The notes under the pieces: model-generated
What the model saw: only the letters and a program-made list of their open reading frames with translations
The model's database searches: none
Told to the model about the DNA's origin: nothing
Translations under genes and position numbers: made by a program
Shown here: positions 15,323 through 23,751 of the stretch, one piece after another
How the letters are laid out: every line of letters starts with the position of its first letter
How positions within the stretch are numbered: the stretch's first letter is position 1
Source: Sphingomonadaceae bacterium 3R27C6
Lineage (GTDB): Bacteria; Pseudomonadota; Alphaproteobacteria; Sphingomonadales; Sphingomonadaceae
NCBI GenBank assembly: GCA_005503215.1
Contig: SCNS01000018.1
Location: 1-64,000 of the forward strand
DNA length: 64,000 bases
Direction of reading: 5' to 3'

Positions 15323-18252
15323 GTAATGACCGCCTGAAGCGCCATGTTCCTGCCGATCGCGCTAGCCTGTTCGGGGTCATAGCCCATCGCATAGCTCGGC
15401 CCACGGAACTGCACATAGGGCGGATCCTTGTCGAAAAGATTGTTGACGCTGAAACCAATCCGCAGCGAGCGTCGATCGGGATCGCCGATCCGCGCGCCGA
15501 GCTGGAGATCGAAGGTCGTCCAGCTCCTGACGCGCTCTACGGGCGTGACCGTGAGGTTGCGGTAGGAGCCCACGTGGTTCACCGCGAGGCCACCATCGAA
15601 GGCTCCGAGCGTTAGGCCAGCCCGCGCGCGAAGACGAAGCTTCACCGGACTACCGAGGGTTCCGACCACATGCTCGCGCGGCGCGCTTTCGGTGATCTGG
15701 TTGTCGATCGCGAATAGTCTGGTACCCCCGAGGCTGAGCGAGATGCTCCCGCCGCCAACCGGGCGGCTGTAGCCAAGGTCGAAATCCAGACCTCGGATCG
15801 CCGAAGTTGAGAGGTTGCGGGTCCTGAGATCGATGATGGCGCGGACGTCGGCTGGGGTTACGCCGAGTCCATTCGAGAAGTTCGGCCCAGTGAAATAGCC
15901 GTTCACCGTCGCGAGGTCCGGATTGTCCTGAATGATGGACGCATAAAGATCGCGCCGGTTCAGGATATTCCGGCTATCGCTCGATGCCGACGCAATTCGG
16001 TCGCGGTAGCGGATATCGAAATAGGTTAGCGACAGCTTCGTGCCCGGGATCGCTCGAGGCTCGAAGTCAATGCCGGCGGTCCAGGTCTCGGCGCGCTCGG
16101 GCTGCAGGTCGGGACGAAAGCCGAAGAGTGCGAGGACAACGGTTTGCCCGGTCGGCGACGAGGGATCGGCGACCCGGAGCGTCTGGTAGAGCGCGTTGGC
16201 GGTGCCTACCAGTTCGTCGAAGAAAGGCGCGCGGAACGACTTTCCATAGGAAGCGCGGAACGCCAGCCCAGGGAGCGGCGTCCAACGTGCGCCGAACTTT
16301 GGATTGGCGGTGTCGCCAAAGTCCGAATAATCCTCATAGCGTCCGGCAGCCGACACGGTGAGCGCGCCGGGAAAGCTGGCGCCGCTGTCGAAGATTGGGG
16401 CGACCAGTTCGCCGTAGAGGGCCTTGACGACGCGCTTGTCTGGCAGACCCGGGATGCCGATGACCAGCGGCGTGTCGGTGACGAGGTCGAGCACCTGCTC
16501 GAAGGTGAAGCGGTCGCGGCGATACTCGGCGCCCACCGCCATTTTGAGGTCGCCCGCGGGCAGCGCGAACAAGGTGCCGTCGGCACGGAGGGCTCCCGTC
16601 CAAACCTCGAACCGGGTTTTGGCGGTGATGGTACCACGCAGGCTGTCGATCAGCGCCGGGTCGTTGACCGCGCCATCGCCGAAGACATTGATCGCCTGCG
16701 GGGCGTTCGTCGAGGCGACCGCGCGCGAGAAGCGCAGGCTGTGGACCAGATTGAAGCTGTCATAACGCTCCTTCTGGCGTCCGAACCCGCCGGTCAGTTC
16801 GATCGACCAGGTCCCGATGTCGGCGCGTGCGCCAACGAGGCTGTTGAAGGCCTTTGCCGTGCCGCGCAGGCTTTCCGGGCCGAAGTCCGCTGCCGGATCA
16901 TAATAGACGTTGATCGGCTGACCCGTTCCGATCGGGTCGACATAAAAGGGATTCGCACTTGTAACGCGGACCGGCGTCGGGCCGCTGACGCGGCGTCGTG
17001 CCTCGAAACGCCGCTCCGAATACAGGGCGCGCGAGAATAATGTGACGTGCGAGCCGAGCGATTGCTCGACGCTTCCATAGAGGCTCCCTGTCTCCTGCTC
17101 GGGCAGAATGTCGGTGTGACGCCGCGCGTCGCCGCGGTTGAAATCCGCGCTCGGCGTCAGTTGGGCTGCCGTCAGCCCGCGACCATTCTGGCCCCGCGGA
17201 ATGAGGAAACGCTGGCCGTTTGCGGCCACGATGGTCCCGGGGCTGTTATAGTTCGAGCGCAGATCGGGGCCACCGAAGGCTCGAAGATCCTCGGTAGCAA
17301 AAGGTCGCTTTGTCGCCTCAAGATTGCCACGCTTGCTATATTCCCCTGTGACGACGAGGTGGCCCGCAGACCAGACCGTACCGAAAATCTGGCTGATCTG
17401 GACCTCGCCATAATCGCCATCGGCGGTCCCGGCACGCAGCCGTGTCTCGGCGCCCTCGAAGCGGTTGCGAAAGCGGATGTTCACCACCCCCGCGACCGCA
17501 TCCGAACCATAGATTGCGGACGCGCCGTCGGTGAGAATCTCGACCCGGTCGATGGCGACGGAGGGCACGAGCGATACATCGGCATAGGCGCCCGACCCGC
17601 CGCCCAGCGCGGGCCGCGCGCCATCGAACAGCGTGAGCGTGGCGCCGGGCCCGAGGCCGCGCAGGTTGAAGCCGCTCCCATAGGCGATATTCGATGAGGC
17701 TTTGCCGCGATTGCTGAACCCGACATTGGCCTCGGCGGGACCACCCGAGAAGTTCTGGGGGATCGTCTGGATGAAATCGGCGAGCGTTGCTCGCCCACTG
17801 CGATCGAGCGCATCGCGATCGATGGTGGCGACGGCCGAGCCGACGGGGCCCGTTCCACGGATACGGGTTCCGGTTACGACGATCGCCTCGTCACGGCCAT
17901 CAATCGATTGCGCTGCCGCGGCACCGTCGTTTCCCTCGCGCAGTACCAGGGCGCCGTCGATGAGTTCTCCGATGAGACCGGTGCCGGAGAGGAGGCGGGA
18001 TAGGGCAGCGTCAGCGTTCAGGCGGCCGGTCACGCGAGAACTGCGCTTGCCGTGTGTGATCGTGCCGGAGGCGATGACCTCGCGGCCGGAGATTTCGGAG
18101 TATCGCTGGAGTGCGGTGGCAAGATCCTGCGCCGGGAGGTTGTAGCTTTGCTGTCCCACCCGAGGCTGAATTTGGGCCTGCGCGCTCGGCACCTGGATCG
18201 CGATGGCCGCAGTGCCCGATGCGAGCATCGCCGCAATAAACTTGGTCTTCAT
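15316..18252 (-). CDS. TonB-dependent receptor with N-terminal signalling domain
   Basis: A 978-residue outer-membrane transporter. The start MKTKFIAAMLASG gives a clear signal peptide ending at AQA; an upstream in-frame Met would spoil it. Next comes an STN/secretin signalling domain (about 40-110), a TonB box-like DEAIVVTGTRI, a plug (about 125-260, ending DAVAGVVNIRF) and a long beta-barrel. The STN domain, together with the FecR and sigma genes upstream, implies surface signalling of the FecA type. The tight link with the isopeptidase suggests that it imports the lasso peptide, as in other AtxE-type clusters. Confidence 0.93.
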   Translation of the reverse strand: MKTKFIAAMLASGTAAIAIQVPSAQAQIQPRVGQQSYNLPAQDLATALQRYSEISGREVIASGTITHGKRSSRVTGRLNADAALSRLLSGTGLIGELIDGALVLREGNDGAAAAQSIDGRDEAIVVTGTRIRGTGPVGSAVATIDRDALDRSGRATLADFIQTIPQNFSGGPAEANVGFSNRGKASSNIAYGSGFNLRGLGPGATLTLFDGARPALGGGSGAYADVSLVPSVAIDRVEILTDGASAIYGSDAVAGVVNIRFRNRFEGAETRLRAGTADGDYGEVQISQIFGTVWSAGHLVVTGEYSKRGNLEATKRPFATEDLRAFGGPDLRSNYNSPGTIVAANGQRFLIPRGQNGRGLTAAQLTPSADFNRGDARRHTDILPEQETGSLYGSVEQSLGSHVTLFSRALYSERRFEARRRVSGPTPVRVTSANPFYVDPIGTGQPINVYYDPAADFGPESLRGTAKAFNSLVGARADIGTWSIELTGGFGRQKERYDSFNLVHSLRFSRAVASTNAPQAINVFGDGAVNDPALIDSLRGTITAKTRFEVWTGALRADGTLFALPAGDLKMAVGAEYRRDRFTFEQVLDLVTDTPLVIGIPGLPDKRVVKALYGELVAPIFDSGASFPGALTVSAAGRYEDYSDFGDTANPKFGARWTPLPGLAFRASYGKSFRAPFFDELVGTANALYQTLRVADPSSPTGQTVVLALFGFRPDLQPERAETWTAGIDFEPRAIPGTKLSLTYFDIRYRDRIASASSDSRNILNRRDLYASIIQDNPDLATVNGYFTGPNFSNGLGVTPADVRAIIDLRTRNLSTSAIRGLDFDLGYSRPVGGGSISLSLGGTRLFAIDNQITESAPREHVVGTLGSPVKLRLRARAGLTLGAFDGGLAVNHVGSYRNLTVTPVERVRSWTTFDLQLGARIGDPDRRSLRIGFSVNNLFDKDPPYVQFRGPSYAMGYDPEQASAIGRNMALQAVITW

Positions 18253-18330
18253 GATACCTCCCCAAGCGGCCACTGTTGGCCGTCTGGGGTGCAAAACACC
18301 GGGAGAGGATGATCCCCCCTCCCGATCGAA

Positions 18331-19239
18331 CTATTTTTTCCGGAGGATGATTTCGTTGCCTTTGTCCTCAGCCGTAAGGCCGAGCGCAGCGGCAAGCTTG
18401 CGCGCGAGGCTGTCGCCGTCGGCGACGTCGAACCGGCCGGTGACGGGAAGCGAGGCAAGGGCGGGATCGTCAAGACGGATGGGCTTGCCGCCGGTCTTGT
18501 TCGCCGCGTCGAGAACCGCGCCGAGCGGCAGATTATTGGCCGCGAGCATCGTCGACGGCAGGGGGGGCTTCATCTCGGGAAGAAGGCGCGGGCCGGTCTC
18601 GGACACTTCCGCCTTTTCGCCCGGAGCGAGCCGGATTGCTTTCGCGGTGCCGCCGAGCCGAACCTCGACCGAGCCCGAGACCAGCTTGATCTTCGGGCTG
18701 GACGCGCGGGCATCAACCTCGAACACCGTGCCGAGCGCGATGGTCTCGGATCGCCCTGCGATGACAATGAATGGCCGGCCGGCATCATGGGCGACCTCGA
18801 AGCGGGCGCGCCCGCCGTGCAGGCGGACGCGCCGCTCGCTTGTCGTGAACTGCGGTTCAGCCCATGCGCCGTCCACCAGCGTCACCGTCGACCCGTCGGC
18901 AAGGCGAAGTTGGCCGGGCAACATTGGCCCGGCGGCAATCTGTTCGACGTCGACAGGCTTACCGAGGTGCCAGGCAAAGCCGATCGCGATGCTCACAGCC
19001 GCGACCGCGGCGACCGCCCAGCGAAGCTGGCGCGGTGCGCTTTGCGACGGACGTGCCTGGGCGCCGATGCGTTGACGCGACATGCTAGCACCCAGCATAT
19101 AATGTTCCTCTGCCTCGGCATAGGCGTTCGCATGGCCGGGCTTCGCGTGCCACGCGGCGAATGCGGCCCGTTCGGCTTCGGTGGGCGAGCCGTGCATCTT
19201 GGCGGCCCAGTCGGCCGCCTCGCTGTCCGCCCGCCTCAC
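18331..19239 (-). CDS. FecR-family anti-sigma factor
   Basis: A 302-residue inner-membrane regulator. The N-terminal cytoplasmic part (about 1-72) has the FecR pattern EAADWAAKMHG and FAAWHAKPGHANAYAEAE. One membrane helix follows near 74-92 (WAVAAVAAVSIAIGFAW), then a periplasmic FecR domain (ADGSTVTLVDGAWAEPQF, GGRARFEVAHD) and a C-terminal STN-like part. It should hold the sigma factor until the TonB receptor signals ligand uptake. Its start overlaps the sigma gene stop by four bases. Confidence 0.92.
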   Translation of the reverse strand: MRRADSEAADWAAKMHGSPTEAERAAFAAWHAKPGHANAYAEAEEHYMLGASMSRQRIGAQARPSQSAPRQLRWAVAAVAAVSIAIGFAWHLGKPVDVEQIAAGPMLPGQLRLADGSTVTLVDGAWAEPQFTTSERRVRLHGGRARFEVAHDAGRPFIVIAGRSETIALGTVFEVDARASSPKIKLVSGSVEVRLGGTAKAIRLAPGEKAEVSETGPRLLPEMKPPLPSTMLAANNLPLGAVLDAANKTGGKPIRLDDPALASLPVTGRFDVADGDSLARKLAAALGLTAEDKGNEIILRKK

Positions 19240-19817
19240 AGCTGTGCGTCTCGCGCCTTGCGGATCGCTTTGAGGGCCTTGGCGATATGTTTTTCCACGC
19301 GTTTCAGACTCATGCCTTTGATTCGTGAAATTTCGGAATAGCTCAGATCATCGAGCCTGTGCATCAGGAATACATCCCGTGTGGTGGGATTCAGCGCAGC
19401 GATCGCATCCTCGGCGCGGCGCAGAAGGTCGCGTTGTTCGAGAACGGCGTGGGGATCGGGACCGGCGAGTTGCTGGTCCTCGAAACTGTCATGGGCCTGT
19501 ACATGACTGCGCACGCCCGAACGCGCACGGTTCTTGAGAATGCTGCGCGCGGCGGATGCCAGATAGGCGGCGGGCGCTTCCAGAAATCCGGCGCCATACC
19601 CCTTAGCGGACATGAGCCGGCGGAACGTCTCCTGGACAAGATCCGGCACCTCCTGCGGCGGCACATTGCGTCGGAAGATTCCGGCGACCCGTGCATGGTG
19701 CGAAGCGTAGAGATTCTCCATCCGAGCGTCATGGCCATGACCGGCCCAGTCGTCGGGGGGAAGGGGAGTTCCCGACGGGAGGCCGCGGCCTGCCGAGGGG
19801 GCGTCGTCATAGTCCAT
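19236..19817 (-). CDS. ECF sigma factor (FecI-like)
   Basis: About 193 residues with sigma region 2 (ENLYASHHARVAGIFRRN, VPDLVQETFRRL) and region 4 (ALNPTTRDVFLMHRLDDLSYSEI, SLKRVEKHIAKALKAI). It should direct transcription of the receptor-isopeptidase operon under FecR control. The open frame extends upstream to 20018, but that part is Cys/Arg-rich and unlike a sigma factor. The ATG at 19817 is chosen; an ATG at 19724, closer to region 2, is also possible. Confidence 0.88.
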   Translation of the reverse strand: MDYDDAPSAGRGLPSGTPLPPDDWAGHGHDARMENLYASHHARVAGIFRRNVPPQEVPDLVQETFRRLMSAKGYGAGFLEAPAAYLASAARSILKNRARSGVRSHVQAHDSFEDQQLAGPDPHAVLEQRDLLRRAEDAIAALNPTTRDVFLMHRLDDLSYSEISRIKGMSLKRVEKHIAKALKAIRKARDAQL

Positions 19818-20104
19818 TCCATATCGCCTACCGGTCGAGCCGGAAAGCGAGTCTGCCGGAGTGGTAAGAACATATTCGGAAATATGCGCCGCCGCCTTTA
19901 GCCCGAGGGCCTGGACATACGCGTCGGCCACCCGGCAGCGGATGGAAATTTCACAAGGCTTTCCGACGAGGCTTCTTACGACCCGGCACCGCGCGCCTTC
20001 TTGCCCGATGCAGGGCAAGCATAGCCCGACGGTGCGTCAGGGCAAGAGTCCCCGGAGCAATTGCATCCAAATCGAATCGGATTCTTCCTTTGAACCCTCG
20101 CTTG

Positions 20105-20341
20105 TCAGCGGCGCCGATAGGGCTCGCAGGCGATCCCGTCTCCGTCGCCGTCCATCTCGAGACGATAGCCCGGCTGCCCGCGGCGGAGGGGGGCAGCGCC
20201 GGACGCCCAAGCCTCCTTGCAGTTACTATAATATGTGGTCGTAGGCCCCGCGCGCGGAGCGGGTGAGGGGATTGATTCCCGGCGCCGTTGGGCGTCGCGG
20301 GCGACCGTGTGAGAGTGCGCGGCGCGGTAGTCTGCGGGCAT
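20105..20341 (-). CDS. Excalibur calcium-binding domain protein
   Basis: A 78-residue small protein whose C-terminal 40 residues form an excalibur motif: NCKEAWASGAAP, then DGDGDGIACEP with two conserved Cys and a DxDxDG calcium loop. These domains usually act outside the cytoplasm, often attached to nucleases or surface proteins; here the domain stands almost alone. The N-terminus is Arg-rich without a clear signal peptide, so the start may be misplaced or the gene may be a remnant. Confidence 0.75.
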   Translation of the reverse strand: MPADYRAAHSHTVARDAQRRRESIPSPAPRAGPTTTYYSNCKEAWASGAAPLRRGQPGYRLEMDGDGDGIACEPYRRR

Positions 20342-20439
20342 TTGGAAACCGAGGATAACCGCTTCGGCTTACCAGGTCCTTGCAGGATCGGACCCGAGCC
20401 ATTGCAACCTGTTGCCGAGATGCATCATCGCCGCCGCAT

Positions 20440-20561
20440 AACGCTACGGCATGGTAGATTTTTCTCGCCTGTTTTGCGCGATCGTCTATCCGCCGGCTCG
20501 CGACCCGAATGGAGGGCTCCCTTCATTCACTGACTTGGCGGCCCCTCGGGGCCGCCCTTTT
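20440..20561 (+). ncRNA. Candidate small RNA 1 with intrinsic terminator
   Basis: Within a 314-base gap, CGCGACCCGA (20499-20508) is followed by an imperfect hairpin (AATGGAGGG/CCCTTCATT, 20508-20527), a single-stranded spacer, and a terminator GGCGGCCCC/GGGGCCGCC (20537-20556) with a T run. The same order and much of the sequence recur at 56905-56967. The anti-Shine-Dalgarno-like CTCCCTTC sits in the first hairpin. The 5' end is a guess. It could instead be a 3' UTR terminator cassette. Confidence 0.45.
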
Positions 20562-20655
20562 CATTTGTAGCTTCGCATGGCAGGCATGGGCCGAGGCAGG
20601 CAACATATGAAGGCGCGGCGCATTTGTCTGGATAACAGGCAAAGGAGCTCCCCTC

Positions 20656-21207
20656 ATGGCAACTACCGAACCCCTATCGTCCCGGCGTATCCTCATCATG
20701 GCCGCCGACGGCTTCGAACAATCCGAACTTGAGGTCCCGCTTGAGCGTCTTCAGGACGCTGGAGCCAAGATCGATATCGCGTCCCTCGAGATGGGCGATA
20801 TTACCGGCTGGGACGAAGATGACTGGGGCGACGAGATCGAGGTCGACCTCAAGATATCCGATGTCCATATCGACAATTACGACGCGCTCATACTGCCGGG
20901 CGGTCAGATCAATCCGGATCTTCTGCGCGTCGATGACGACGCGGTGGCGTTGATTCGTGACTTTGCCGCGACCGGCAAACCGGTTGCGGCCATCTGCCAC
21001 GCGCCATGGCTTCTGATCGAAGCGGGGCTGGCAAAGGGGCGGCGCTTGACCTGCTATAAGTCGATACGGACCGACGTCGCGAACGCGGGTGCCGAGGTGG
21101 TCGACGAGGCGGTCGTGATCGACGGCAACATCATTACCAGCCGCTGCCCCGACGATTTGCCTGCATTTTGCGACGCGATCGTAGAGGCGCTGCAGGACAA
21201 GAGCTGA
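20656..21207 (+). CDS. DJ-1/PfpI family protein
   Basis: A 183-residue cytoplasmic protein of the class I glutamine amidotransferase-like superfamily. It has an early Glu-containing loop (MAADGFEQSEL) and the nucleophile elbow AICHAPWLL with Cys near residue 115, following ILPGGQINPD. PfpI/YajL/YhbO relatives act as protein or glyoxal-damage repair or stress proteins; the exact reaction here is unsettled. It is preceded by AAAGGAG and by the candidate small RNA. Confidence 0.9.
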   Translation: MATTEPLSSRRILIMAADGFEQSELEVPLERLQDAGAKIDIASLEMGDITGWDEDDWGDEIEVDLKISDVHIDNYDALILPGGQINPDLLRVDDDAVALIRDFAATGKPVAAICHAPWLLIEAGLAKGRRLTCYKSIRTDVANAGAEVVDEAVVIDGNIITSRCPDDLPAFCDAIVEALQDKS

Positions 21208-21404
21208 AATTTCTGAGAAGTTGCGTTTGTGAGCGCCCCTCGATTGCGTGGAATAACCGGGCTTTGAGATATTTAGAGGGGCTAAGCTATACACTACGGC
21301 TGCAGGCCACCGATCGAAAATGAGCGGAGGCGAGGCGACCGAAAAATCGACGCAACCCAGGTTAACTCGCTGCAACCGCGGCAAGAGAGGTCGGTTTCAG
21401 CAGC

Positions 21405-22091
21405 ATGCTACCGCCAACCGACGACAGCTCCCATCCTCTGGCTCAACGCTTCCGGGACTTCATCCGCGCCACGGATTTTCCCTGTGTCGGAGCGAAGTCC
21501 GCGCTTGCGCGAAGCCAGATCCGCTTCGTCGTCGGCCGCGACATGCGCTCGGCTTGGGACGATTTGCGCATCTACCCCAATCTCCTCGATCTCGCCTGGA
21601 GTTATGCGCGCTCGCCGAGCCTATTCCATTCGCTCGTGGTGATCTTCGAGGAGGATGGCGGGCTCGACGAGCAAGCGTTCGAGACATGTCTGTGGGAGCG
21701 TATCGACTCGCTGAGCCGGAAGGACGACTGGGCAGGCCAGCCGCCCGATCCGCGCGTCAGTCACAGCCCTGATGATCCGCACTTCTCGCTGAGCTTCGGC
21801 GGCGAGGCCTTTTTCGTCGTCGGCCTCCACCCCCGAGCCAGCCGTCCCGCGCGCCGCTTCGAACGCCCCGCACTGGTGTTCAACCTCCACGACCAGTTCG
21901 AGAAGCTGCGCGAGACCGAGGTCTATGAGACGATGCGCGGAAAGATCATCGCACGCGACATCGCCTTGGCCGGAAGCGCGAACCCCATGCTTGCCCGTCA
22001 CGGCGACGTGTCGGAGGCACGGCAATATTCGGGGCGGGCTGTCGGACCCGATTGGCGGTGTCCCTTCTCCGGACGTAACGCGGCGCCCTGA
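21405..22091 (+). CDS. YqcI/YcgG (GntA-like) haem-dependent oxygenase family
   Basis: A 228-residue protein matching the YqcI/YcgG family. The family signature is visible: PCVGAKSAL near the start, a central HPRASRPARRF, FNLHDQFEKLR, then RDIALAGSANPML and the terminal SEARQYSGR. One characterised member, GntA of guanitoxin biosynthesis, is a haem-dependent N-hydroxylase of an arginine-derived guanidine. Whether this homologue acts on guanidines is not known, but it sits beside an operon that makes and degrades the Asp/Arg polymer cyanophycin. No clear ribosome site precedes the ATG. Confidence 0.85.
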   Translation: MLPPTDDSSHPLAQRFRDFIRATDFPCVGAKSALARSQIRFVVGRDMRSAWDDLRIYPNLLDLAWSYARSPSLFHSLVVIFEEDGGLDEQAFETCLWERIDSLSRKDDWAGQPPDPRVSHSPDDPHFSLSFGGEAFFVVGLHPRASRPARRFERPALVFNLHDQFEKLRETEVYETMRGKIIARDIALAGSANPMLARHGDVSEARQYSGRAVGPDWRCPFSGRNAAP

Positions 22092-22106
22092 GCGCCGTTG
22101 CGCAGC

Positions 22107-22898
22107 CTATTTTGCCGGGCGGCGCGGCGCCAGGTCGAAACTCTCCCCATCGCGCAGCGCGTGAAGCGTCGCGCCGTGAAGCGATACGATGCCGCCGGAC
22201 GAGGCGCCCGCCGCGGCGGAATGGCTCGCGCGCGACGCGTCGACGATCGTGACGCCGCCGCTTCCGATCACCCGCGCGGTGCCGGCCTCGATCCGGAGCG
22301 CGGTGTCCTCATCGATCCCGATTCCGAGACAGTCGGGACGACGGCTGACCGCGCCGAGAAGCCGCCCGATGCGCCCGCGCTCCGCGAAATGCTGGTCGAT
22401 GATGCAGTCGGGGATGAGGCCAAGCCCCGGCACCAGTTCGATGTCGTCGATGCGCGGCGTCTCTTCGCCGCTTCCGCCGATGAGCATCGTTTCGCCCTGC
22501 GCCGAGGCTCCCGCCGACGTTCCCGCGATAAGTCCCCCGCGATCGTGGAGCGCGTGAATGGCCGCCTCGATGGGCGTGTCTCCGGTGAGGCTCACGAGGC
22601 GCGACTGGTCGCCGCCGGTGAAGAAGATACCGTCGGCCTGGTCGATCATCCGTACGCGCGCCGGATCCCGGGCTTGATCCCGATCGTCGAGGTAAAGCTC
22701 GACGAGCCGGCCGATCCCAAGCGGCGCAAAGCCCTCGCAATAGGCCTCGAAATATCCATCGCGCTTCGCGCTGGCGATAGTGGCAATGACGAGCGTGCCT
22801 TGGCCCAGCTCAGCAGCGATTGCACCGAGTATCTTGCGGCTGCCATCCTTGTCTTCATGGCCGCCGATCACGAAAAGGGGGCCGCGATTAATGGGCAT
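22107..22898 (-). CDS. cphB: Cyanophycinase
   Basis: A 263-residue S51-type serine peptidase that cuts cyanophycin into beta-Asp-Arg dipeptides. Evidence is FVIGGHEDKDG at the start, FFTGGDQSRL, the nucleophile S128 in GTSAGASAQ, and a later GIDEDTAL. The ATG at 22898 is preferred over 22904 because GGAAGG then lies at proper distance. It is the third gene of a minus-strand operon, overlapping the end of the isoaspartyl peptidase gene by 11 bases. It is adequate in length to be active. Confidence 0.93.
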   Translation of the reverse strand: MPINRGPLFVIGGHEDKDGSRKILGAIAAELGQGTLVIATIASAKRDGYFEAYCEGFAPLGIGRLVELYLDDRDQARDPARVRMIDQADGIFFTGGDQSRLVSLTGDTPIEAAIHALHDRGGLIAGTSAGASAQGETMLIGGSGEETPRIDDIELVPGLGLIPDCIIDQHFAERGRIGRLLGAVSRRPDCLGIGIDEDTALRIEAGTARVIGSGGVTIVDASRASHSAAAGASSGGIVSLHGATLHALRDGESFDLAPRRPAK

Positions 22899-23751
22899 GG
22901 TCATCCTTCCAGACGATGTCGGAAACCGCGGACATTCCCTCGCGGGCATAGGCGGCGGCGAAATGCGGACTATTGTGCGCGATGCCGATCGCGCCGTCGC
23001 GGTCGAGAAGGATGACGCCCGCCTCGGCTCGGAGGCGCGCCATCGGCTCGAAAATCGTTGTAACCGCCGCGCTGGCGCCGGTTGTCTCGAGCGCGCGCAT
23101 CACGCGCGCGGCAAGCAGCGTCCGTGCGATCGCCTCACCGTCGCCCGAAAGCGACACCGCGCCGACGCCGTCCTCGGCATAGAAGCCGCAGCCGGGAAGC
23201 GGTGCGTCGCCGACGCGCCCGGCGAGCGTGCCCGCCAGTCCGCCGGTCGATGTAGCCGCGGCAACATGTCCTGCGCGGTCGCGCGCAACGCAGCCAACCG
23301 TATCATGGTCGCTCTCGCCCGCTGTCGCCGGGCGCATGGCTTCCATGGGTTGCGCGATGCCGCTCGCTCGTGCGAAAGCCTCGGCGCCGGCACCGACGAG
23401 GAGCACGGGCGGCTCCCTAAGCATGGCATGCGCCGCTTCGACGGGATTGTAGAGGAACCGCACGCAAGCAACCGCGCCGACGTCGAGCGTGGCGCCATCC
23501 ATGATACCCGCGTCCATCTCGACCTCGCCGTCTGCATTCGCCACCGATCCCCGGCCGGCGTTGAACAGCGGATCGTCCTCGAGCAGGCAGACCGCGGTCT
23601 TGACCGCCTCGAGCGCGCCGCCGCCGCGCTCCAATATCATCCTGCCGGCTTCCAAGGCTGCCGCGCACCCCTCGCGGCGCGGCGCCTGCAGTGCCGGCGG
23701 GATCCGGCACGCTCCGCCGTGGACCGCGATCGCCCAACGTCCGTCAGCCAT
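22888..23751 (-). CDS. iaaA: Isoaspartyl peptidase / L-asparaginase
   Basis: A 287-residue N-terminal-nucleophile hydrolase (type III asparaginase) that would split the beta-Asp-Arg dipeptides released by cyanophycinase. AVHGGA opens the chain, NAGRGSVAN forms the substrate region, and the autocleavage site HDTVGCVA supplies Thr151, followed by STGGLAGTLAGRVGD. It overlaps cphA upstream by eight bases and cphB downstream, so the three form a tight operon covering synthesis and full degradation. Confidence 0.93.
   Translation of the reverse strand: MADGRWAIAVHGGACRIPPALQAPRREGCAAALEAGRMILERGGGALEAVKTAVCLLEDDPLFNAGRGSVANADGEVEMDAGIMDGATLDVGAVACVRFLYNPVEAAHAMLREPPVLLVGAGAEAFARASGIAQPMEAMRPATAGESDHDTVGCVARDRAGHVAAATSTGGLAGTLAGRVGDAPLPGCGFYAEDGVGAVSLSGDGEAIARTLLAARVMRALETTGASAAVTTIFEPMARLRAEAGVILLDRDGAIGIAHNSPHFAAAYAREGMSAVSDIVWKDDHAH

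Noticed and set aside
16144..17040. 298-codon open frame opposite the TonB receptor gene
   Set aside because: Antisense shadow of a clear TonB receptor.
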